64,000 bases of DNA from Streptomyces toxytricini (GTDB lineage: Bacteria; Actinomycetota; Actinomycetes; Streptomycetales; Streptomycetaceae): positions 83,690 to 147,689 of the forward strand of contig NZ_BMTY01000024.1 in the NCBI RefSeq assembly GCF_014649915.1, in the 5' to 3' direction. Each line of letters starts with the position of its first letter. Within the stretch, counting starts at the first letter, position 1. The notes beneath the pieces are model-generated. The model was not told where the DNA came from. It searched no databases and saw only the letters and a list, made by a program, of their open reading frames with translations. Both the position numbers and the translations under genes were made by a program. Of this stretch, positions 59,501 to 64,000 are shown in pieces.

Positions 59501-60265
59501 GCCGGCGGCGCCCGCGCCCGCGGCCATGGCGGCGCCGCCAGTCTTCGCCGCCGGGGCGGCCGCGGCGGGTGTCGTGATCTCGGCGGTGAGCTTGCCCGAG
59601 CGGGTGTCGTTGCGGGTCTGGAGGGGCTTCTGCGTACGGCATTCCGGGCGGGCCGGGGTCGTCAGCGCGCACGCGGGAAGCTCCACCAACTGCAGGCGGG
59701 CAGCGTAGTCGCCGCCGTAGGCGTGGCGGAAGGAGGTGTAGTCGACTTCGACGTTCGCGGAGGCGGCCCGGGTCGCGCCGTCCGAGCGGCCGACCGACAG
59801 CAGCACGCCGTCCACGCCGGCCTTCCGGGCGGCGTCCTTGCCGGACACGGACACCTTCACCTTGGCGGGCGCCTCGGCGGCCCGGCCCGGTGCGGTGTAC
59901 ACCGCGACCGGCAGCTTGCCCGCCCGCTGCGAGCGCGCACCGACGGACGGGGCCTGGGCCGGGCCGCCGGCGAGGAACGACTTCGACACCGGGGCGGACG
60001 CCAGGTCCACCTCCGCGGTGCCGGGCGCCGGCCAGGCGACCTTGGGCGCCTTCCACGGGTTCTGCGCGGCGGCGTCGGGCTTCTTCGTCCCCCCGCTGCG
60101 CACGGGCTTGACCGCTACGGCCTTGGGCTGCCGAATATCCGGAAGAATCGGTTCCGATTTACTGTCGGCCACGGCAATCGAGCCTGGCAACACACCTGAG
60201 AGGACCACCGCGGCCAACACCGCGGAAAGCCCTCGCCTGTGAAATGTTCTCACACCCCACCCCAT
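53489..60265 (-). CDS. Secreted Rhs/YD-repeat polymorphic toxin with Hint domain and Ntox21-like tip
   Basis: A 2258-residue protein. It has a signal peptide (R-R-G-L-S-A-V-L-A-A-V-V-L-S-G, residues about 10-33) and an N-terminal region with S-Y-S-Y-N-V and S-L-S-Y-S-S-Q-S-V-D-G near 305, as in SpvB-type proteins. A long YD-repeat stretch (Y-D-x-x-G-R, about 1050-1750) leads to the Rhs core end G-A-R-E-Y-D-P-L-T-G-R-F near 1800 with D-P-S-G-L. The Hint self-cleavage domain runs from C-F-L-A-G-T-K-V near 2001 to V-L-V-H-N-S near 2143. The tip ends with N-S-H-G-Q-D-V-F-F-N-G-K-N-Y-I-T-P-D and W-K-V-F-S-R-R-G, resembling bacterial toxin 21. Cleavage at H-N/S would free the tip. Confidence 0.93.
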   Translation of the reverse strand: MGWGVRTFHRRGLSAVLAAVVLSGVLPGSIAVADSKSEPILPDIRQPKAVAVKPVRSGGTKKPDAAAQNPWKAPKVAWPAPGTAEVDLASAPVSKSFLAGGPAQAPSVGARSQRAGKLPVAVYTAPGRAAEAPAKVKVSVSGKDAARKAGVDGVLLSVGRSDGATRAASANVEVDYTSFRHAYGGDYAARLQLVELPACALTTPARPECRTQKPLQTRNDTRSGKLTAEITTPAAAAPAAKTGGAAMAAGAGAAGSTVLAATAGASGATGDYKATPLQPSGSWSAGGSTGAFSYSYNVGVPTTPGGLDPKISLSYSSQSVDGRMAASNAQASWIGDGWSWEPGFIERRYKPCNDDKTGSTHTTKVGDLCWFNDNATLSLNGKSTELVYEQGKGWHPAADSGEKVEKLTNASNGDDNGEHWKITTVDGTQYYFGLNRLPGWKDASTPTTNSAWTVPVFGNHAGEPCYNATFANAHCRQAWRWQLDYVVAPGGSAMAYYWKTETNNYGRNVSETTGKATVTQYIRGGWLDRIDYGLRADAVYTAKPMGQVTFDVDERCLTGCSTFDEANAKNWPDSPQDLFCKDGSTECKGQYSPTFWSRMRLTGINTKILTGGAYQDVDSWKLEQDFPPSGDGISRALWLKSITRTGKSGSGPDVPLPPVTFAGEQRPNRVDATGDGLAPFIRLRMYQVTTETGGTIGVTYSQPDCTATTLPKPDETNTTRCYPVKWAWEGDTSKVDWFNTYVATQIVEGDNIAASPDKVTSYTYLGGAAWAKSTDEFTKAEDRVHSVSRGYGLVQTRTGAADDAKTLTETRYFRGLDGKEVKDSAGAAVTDRDVFAGTPRETALYNGDDTSKLLTATSVTPWVSAASARRTRAGLPDLVAVKTGTEKQSTRTTTAGGTRTVESTSHFDDHGMVDWVSETGDTAKTGDEKCTTSTYARNTATWILNKVSRIISVAAPCGTPASGPADTISDVRTYFDNAALGSVPGSGLMTRIEGINGRGDGYDTVSSVPSTCGPAKNELCYDIYGRQLASADAYGKVTTTAYTPATGEAPTSMTVTNPLGHTVTSEVDPLRSQPVKVTDANGKATSTAYDALGRMTKVWLPNRPMATYPDSPSRVFEYTIRNSGPNVTTSKTLTHDQKYSVVHSIQDGLLRERQTQSQSPDLAGRLVSETFYDTRGLAWRSSGTYYADGAPSPDLVTGAETAYPSSTDTVFDGAGRPTAVIAKKFGTETRRTTTSYTGDTTTVVPPAGGVATTDVTDALGRVVERKQYTDPARTASQSTHYAYNKLGLLAQVTDPGNAKWTYTYDVRGRQIEASDPDKGVTKTAYDAGDRATDVTDARGITLHTDYDDLGRPVATKQGATTLTAHVHDTVAKGHPAKSVRYEGGKAYESEILSYNDLYQPLATTVTIPSTPDTGALAGTYQWTNTYNIAGQVLTTKHPAVGGLPAETVGSTYKSVSGLLNSMGAGTTRLVSAMVYDHYGRTTRSEHGALGQRLYRTTEYDEHTGQVARSYTDRDTAPQRIEDTKYGYNPAGSITSIATAYGQDALRTTDTQCVSLDALNRITQAWTNQGETCAASPSAAVIGGEDPYWTSYTYDAVGNRKTETKRKTASGPAADTVRTYQAPTPGKHDLPKVTQTGTDPHEELFTYDAAGNTKTRKTGADTETQYLEWDAEGHLKTLNQGTNSNTFVYDPAGQRLLRKDSKGTTLYLPGGNELRLDKAGTVSGTRYYGGVAMREGGKLTYLFADHHGTGTIQVTGDAAQTVTRRKTGIFGEARGPQPASWAGDKGFVGGTKDTDTGLTHLGAREYDPLTGRFISVDPIMDLSSSQQMHGYVYSSNNPVTLSDPSGLIETDCLNGHCDGHYDPRDDKKPVTDPTRKKGITGGYNSYNPYRKPTLLEDDYGLTIRLPKEKKQLFIELYIQQYVKQTLRFGWSYGFSEQDDWINKTQAMIYACEAIKCAELRDYVIQHGLAVEAVYGPWEGRNLHPRAIPKAMPANYRKISTEKVTGCQCFLAGTKVEMADGTTKNIEDVQLGDEVLAADPRSGETGKRPVTRLIVTENDKHFNKLSIATPEGITELTATYEHPFWSPSENAWLEAADLRPGMTLQTSDGTTAILTANHPFTQHAKTYNLTVADLHTYYVLAGATPVLVHNSNCDLPEGYTSSPALKGDPYHPDSVAARSAQNRELYAGTLRDRAGALGYNRRIAPQKAPFNSHGQDVFFNGKNYITPDVDGHNVSGGWKVFSRRGDRIGTYDADLNYIKN
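53811..53839. repeat. 29 bp direct repeat, copy B (intact Rhs junction)
   Basis: Matches 52721-52749 at 28 of 29 positions. It encodes the end of the Hint domain in the intact Rhs gene; sequences on the tip side differ completely. Confidence 0.85.
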
Positions 60266-60492
60266 CTATCCACATAATTCACCGGCGCAGACTAACAGGG
60301 ATCGCCGACATAACCCGGGGGCAGCGGCAAGCAGCCCCCATTCGCCGCCCCACGGCCCTAAAGTGAGCAAAATGGATGTTGGTATCCAAACGGACACGCG
60401 GCGTAGGCGTGGCTTAAAATCTGCTGGTCACGGCAGCCTAGGTGACCAAGACCCCGGTAGAGTCGCAGGGGAATCCAACAGTTGGAGTTTGC
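60266..60492. promoter_or_regulatory. Divergent promoter region of the two giant secreted proteins
   Basis: 227 bp between the divergent Rhs and lectin/VCBS genes. TAAAAT at 60415 is a possible -10. The dyads TTGG-TAT-CCAA near 60379 and TGGTCAC/GTGACCA (60425-60448) could be operators. Confidence 0.45.
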
Positions 60493-63400
60493 GTGAGAAT
60501 AAGAAAGGCTCGCCCGTCCTTTTCGGGCGGGCGGGGGATTTCAAGGCCGATTTCCGCCGTACTGGCGGGTGTGATCGCCGCCACGGGAATCAGCATTCTG
60601 CAGCCGTCCGCGACGGCCTCGGCCGCGACCGATCCGGTGGCTGAAGGTTCCATGAGCGCGGCCGATTTCGCGCTTGCCAAGGCCAAGGAGACCGGGCAAC
60701 CGTACGAACTCGTCGCGGCGCGCACGGAAACGTCCGACACGTGGGCGCTGCCCACGGGCAAGTGGTCGGTCAAGCGGCACGGGACGACGGTGCGGGTGCG
60801 GCGAGCGGGGGGCTGGGTCGCGACTGACCCGGCACTCGAGTTCGCGCCCGACGGGAAGGTGCGGCCCAAGGCCTCGGCCGTGTCGATCGCCTTCTCGGGC
60901 GGCGGCACGGGCCCCCTGCTGACCGGGGTGAAGAACGGCCGGACCCTGTCCTTCTCCTGGCCCGCGGCGCTGCCCAAGCCGACGCTCGCCGCGAACGTGG
61001 CGACGTACGCGAATGTACTGCCGGACGTCGATCTCCAGGTGAAAGCCGAGGTCGAGGGCTTTTCCCAGCTTCTGGTCGTCAAGACGCCCGCGGCGGCGAA
61101 GCACCCGGACCTGGCCACGCTGCGGCTGAAGATCGACACCGTGGGACTGAACGTCAGCAGGGACGCGGCGACCGGCCTGCTCACCGCCGTGAATCCGGCG
61201 GGTGAAATCGTCTTCACCTCGCCCACACCCCTGATGTGGGACTCGACCACCACCGCGGGTACGGCAGCCCCGGCCGCGGCCGGAGCACAGGCCATCGGCG
61301 CGGGCGCCGGAACGACCGCGGGCACGGGCACCGCTGCCGGCACGGCCACAGCGGATGCGGACCCGGCTCCGTCGGACGTGTTCATCACCCCGTCGGGCGC
61401 CAAGAACGCCCAGATGCCCGCCACCGTCGCCAACGGCACGCTGGAGATCAAGCCCGACCAGGCTCTCCTCACCTCCGCGGAGACGAAGTACCCCGTCTTC
61501 ATCGACCCGTCGGTGACCTGGGGCCAGCGGCAGAACTGGGCGTGGGCGTACCGCACCTGGCGGTCGAACTCCTACTGGAACACCAAGGAGGACGTCCGGG
61601 TCGGCTACGAGTCCGAGACGAACGGGCTCTCGCGGTCGTTCTTCCAGCTCGACACCTCCAACGTCAAGGGGGCACAGGTCACCGCGGCCACCTTCCGTAT
61701 CAAGGAGACCTGGGCCTGGTCGTGCACGAAGACCCCGGTCGACCTGTACGAGACCGAGTCCATCTCCCCGGCCACCACCTGGGACCGGCAGCCCCGCAGG
61801 GGCGAGCACCAGAGCACCGTCAAGGACGCCAAGGGCCGCCCCGGCTGCGAGGCCGGCAACCTCGAGTTCGACGCGACCAAGGCCGTACGGGCCGCTGCCG
61901 CCGCCCACCGGTCGAGCGTGACCCTCGGCCTGTACGCGCCGAACGAGAGCGACGTCTACCAGTGGAAGCGCTTCGACCCGAAGACGATGACGCTGGAGAT
62001 CCAGTACAACAACCCGCCGGACACCCCGTCGGACCCGGGCACCTCTCCGTGGGTGCCGTGCGCCCAGGGCGGCACGATCGGCAATGCCACCGTCAGCCTC
62101 TTCGCGACGGCCTCCGATCGTGACGCGGGGAACCTGACCACCGAGTTCCAGGTCTTCAAGGCCGGCCAGAGCACGCCCGTCGCGAGCCAGTCCATCGCCG
62201 TGAACAACGGAAAGGTGGCAGCCTGGGCCGTACCCGACGCCACCCTGCCGAACGGCGGCTACGAGTGGAAGGCGCGGACGACCGACGGCGACGGCGCCCA
62301 GTCGGCCTGGACCCAGCCCTGCAAGTTCACCATCGACCGCGACCGGCCCGCCAAGGCTCCGAAGATCGCCTCGACGGCCTTCCCCGACGGCAGGGACGGC
62401 TGGCCGCAGAACACCGGCAAGGCCCGCCAGGAAGGGGACTTCGTCCTCTCCTCCAACGGTGTCGGCGACGTCACCTGGTACGGCTACTACACCGACTGGG
62501 ACCCGGAGGTGAAGAGCGCCACCGTCGCCGCAGGCACCTCGTTCACCGCCAAGATCACCCCGCCGGGCCCCGGCCCGCACTTCGTCTACGCCTTCAGCCA
62601 GGACGCCGCGGGCAACCGCTCCGACACCACGGCCTACCTCTTCTATGCGGGGCGCACCCCAGCCGTGGACATCCCGCACGACCTCGACGGCGACGGCCGG
62701 CGCGACATCTGGAGCGCCGACCTCTTCGGCAGCCTCCTGACCTACACCGGCAAGGGCGGCAACAAGTTCTCCGCGTCGATCAGCTCCCCGGAGTCCTTCG
62801 CCGGAGCGCAGGTCGCCACCCTCGGCGACTGGGACGGGGACGGCACGAACGACATGCTGGCCCTCCAGCAGCCCGCCGGGTTGCCGGGCAAGACCCTGTC
62901 GGTCTACTCCAACGCGGGCGGGGGCGCCATCCACAACCCCACGTCATTCGCGGTGGGACAGCCGGCGAACGACCACTGGTCCGACGCCGAGCAGATCATC
63001 GCACCAGGGGACCTCAACGGGGACTCCGTCCCGGACATCCTCGTCAAGCAGGGCAACAAGCTCTGGGCGTACTTCGCCACCATCTTCGGCAGCCTGGACG
63101 ATGCGGACCCCGTACTCGTCGGCGGCACCGACTGGGACAAGTACACCGTCGTCGCTCCGGGCGACACCAACAAGGACGGTGTGCCCGACCTCTGGCTGCG
63201 CGACAACGCCACCGGCGACGTCCTGCGCTCCCACGGCATGCGGAGCCAGGAGTCCGGCCGGGCCGTGGACCTCGCCACCTGGGGCACCCTGTCCCGGTCC
63301 AAGATCGGCTCCGGCGTGTCCCGGGCCGCCTATCCGGCGGTGGGCTCTTCCGGCGACCTCGACGGTGACGGCGTCGCCGACCTGTGGGCCAGGCAGGCCG

Positions 63401-64000
63401 ACAACACCATGGTCGGCTGGCCCGGGCGAGCCGGCGCGGACGCCACGAGCGTCGGCTCCTTCGCGGCCCGCTTCGAGATCGACGGCGTGCCCGGCGCACG
63501 CATCCCCGCCGGCACCACCCTCGCCTCCGGGCAGGAGTTCTCCAGCGGCAACGCCAAGCTCGTGATGCAGGCGGACGGCAACCTCGTCCTCTTCACGAAG
63601 GACAAGAAGCCCGTCTGGGCGACCGGCACCGGCGGCAACCCCGGCGCCGTGGCCCGCATGCAGAGCGACGGCAACTTCGTCGTCTACAAGGCCGACGGCA
63701 CGACGCCGGTGTGGAGCACGAAGACGAACACCCCGTACTCGTACGCGGTGCTGCACCCGCGGGGCGTCCTCGTCCTCTACAACGCCTCCGGGCAGAGCCT
63801 GTGGACCAGCAACAGCCAGGGCCGGCCCGACTACAACGGCGACGGCTACACGGACGTCGTCACCCGCGACGCCCACGGAGACGTGTGGGTGACTCCGGGC
63901 ACCGCAGGCACGGGTACCGGCACGCTCGGCAGCCGGTACTACATCGGCGGCGGCTGGTACAGCGACTACTGGACCAACGCCTACACAGCCGACCTCAACA
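60493..64000 (+). CDS. Secreted DNRLRE/VCBS/bulb-lectin protein, partial at the right edge
   Basis: A frame open from the GTG at 60493 (GGAG upstream) to the window end, at least 1169 residues. It has a signal peptide (R-P-I-S-A-V-L-A-G-V-I-A-A-T-G-I). Residues about 60-290 form an N-terminal domain and 330-500 a DNRLRE-type cell-wall domain (Y-P-V-F-I-D-P-S-V-T-W-G). A fibronectin-like stretch and FG-GAP/VCBS repeats follow (D-L-D-G-D-G-R-R-D-I-W near 732, D-W-D-G-D-G-T-N-D near 778). A bulb-type mannose lectin occupies about 1000-1105 (M-Q-A-D-G-N-L-V-L-F, M-Q-S-D-G-N-F-V-V-Y), then more VCBS. It is divergent from the Rhs gene and shares its scale and domain style, so it may act as surface partner or adhesin. 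The C-terminus is unseen. Confidence 0.9.
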   Translation, partial: MRIRKARPSFSGGRGISRPISAVLAGVIAATGISILQPSATASAATDPVAEGSMSAADFALAKAKETGQPYELVAARTETSDTWALPTGKWSVKRHGTTVRVRRAGGWVATDPALEFAPDGKVRPKASAVSIAFSGGGTGPLLTGVKNGRTLSFSWPAALPKPTLAANVATYANVLPDVDLQVKAEVEGFSQLLVVKTPAAAKHPDLATLRLKIDTVGLNVSRDAATGLLTAVNPAGEIVFTSPTPLMWDSTTTAGTAAPAAAGAQAIGAGAGTTAGTGTAAGTATADADPAPSDVFITPSGAKNAQMPATVANGTLEIKPDQALLTSAETKYPVFIDPSVTWGQRQNWAWAYRTWRSNSYWNTKEDVRVGYESETNGLSRSFFQLDTSNVKGAQVTAATFRIKETWAWSCTKTPVDLYETESISPATTWDRQPRRGEHQSTVKDAKGRPGCEAGNLEFDATKAVRAAAAAHRSSVTLGLYAPNESDVYQWKRFDPKTMTLEIQYNNPPDTPSDPGTSPWVPCAQGGTIGNATVSLFATASDRDAGNLTTEFQVFKAGQSTPVASQSIAVNNGKVAAWAVPDATLPNGGYEWKARTTDGDGAQSAWTQPCKFTIDRDRPAKAPKIASTAFPDGRDGWPQNTGKARQEGDFVLSSNGVGDVTWYGYYTDWDPEVKSATVAAGTSFTAKITPPGPGPHFVYAFSQDAAGNRSDTTAYLFYAGRTPAVDIPHDLDGDGRRDIWSADLFGSLLTYTGKGGNKFSASISSPESFAGAQVATLGDWDGDGTNDMLALQQPAGLPGKTLSVYSNAGGGAIHNPTSFAVGQPANDHWSDAEQIIAPGDLNGDSVPDILVKQGNKLWAYFATIFGSLDDADPVLVGGTDWDKYTVVAPGDTNKDGVPDLWLRDNATGDVLRSHGMRSQESGRAVDLATWGTLSRSKIGSGVSRAAYPAVGSSGDLDGDGVADLWARQADNTMVGWPGRAGADATSVGSFAARFEIDGVPGARIPAGTTLASGQEFSSGNAKLVMQADGNLVLFTKDKKPVWATGTGGNPGAVARMQSDGNFVVYKADGTTPVWSTKTNTPYSYAVLHPRGVLVLYNASGQSLWTSNSQGRPDYNGDGYTDVVTRDAHGDVWVTPGTAGTGTGTLGSRYYIGGGWYSDYWTNAYTADLN

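Noticed and set aside
60541..62934. Long reverse-strand open frame of about 797 codons
   Set aside because: It is antisense to the DNRLRE/VCBS gene, has no domain signature, and its composition is that of a GC-rich shadow frame.
1..64000. CRISPR arrays, rRNA or tRNA genes
   Set aside because: No regularly spaced short repeats and no recognisable rRNA or tRNA sequence were seen on reading.

Overview
The window is high-GC, densely coded actinobacterial DNA. Most genes use GTG, TTG or ATG starts, and many overlap by 4 nt (ATGA or GTGA). Content and style point to a Streptomyces or close relative: NRPS with MbtH, Dpg-type type III PKS, PadR-ABC pair, Rhs toxin with Hint domain, and many secreted or lipid-anchored proteins. 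No rRNA, tRNA or CRISPR was recognised.

Layout. (1) 1-5171: the 3' end of an NRPS (partial epimerisation domain, then C-A-PCP, with an A-domain pocket that reads as proline), an MbtH-like protein and a formyltransferase. (2) 5300-25719: mostly housekeeping and envelope genes. They include a Nudix hydrolase, M20 peptidase, DksA-type zinc finger, VOC proteins, ricin-type lectin, DedA protein, HTH regulator, serpin next to a matrixin-type protease with a cysteine switch, FAD oxidoreductase, esterase-like protein, P-loop kinase, PadR regulator divergent from a DrrAB-type transporter, and a PBP5-type D,D-carboxypeptidase with a very long disordered N-terminal region. (3) 25836-41594: a pheganomycin-type hybrid peptide cluster. 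A PGM1-like ATP-grasp peptide ligase is divergent from a 37-residue precursor gene carrying two NVKD cores. The precursor is followed by a B12 radical SAM methyltransferase, amidinotransferase, DpgA, DpgB, DpgC, aminotransferase and P450. A convergent operon encodes a methyltransferase and a heterodimeric ABC exporter. (4) 41784-52003: secreted, lipoprotein and small genes of mostly unknown function. (5) 52004-60265: a polymorphic-toxin locus. It contains a 2258-residue secreted Rhs protein with a Hint domain and an Ntox21-like tip, an overlapping immunity gene, and downstream an orphan Rhs tip with its own putative immunity gene, joined to a tyrosine-recombinase remnant. (6) 60493-end: a large secreted DNRLRE/VCBS/bulb-lectin protein, cut by the window edge.

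How the main system should work (inference from families). DpgA, DpgB, DpgC and the aminotransferase make 3,5-dihydroxyphenylglycine. The amidinotransferase converts its amine to a guanidine. A C-methyltransferase (radical SAM or the SAM-dependent enzyme) plus the P450 would build the ring hydroxymethyl. The ATP-grasp ligase then joins this acid to the N-terminus of an NVKD peptide cut from the ribosomal precursor, and the ABC pair exports the product. No dedicated peptidase is seen in the cluster.
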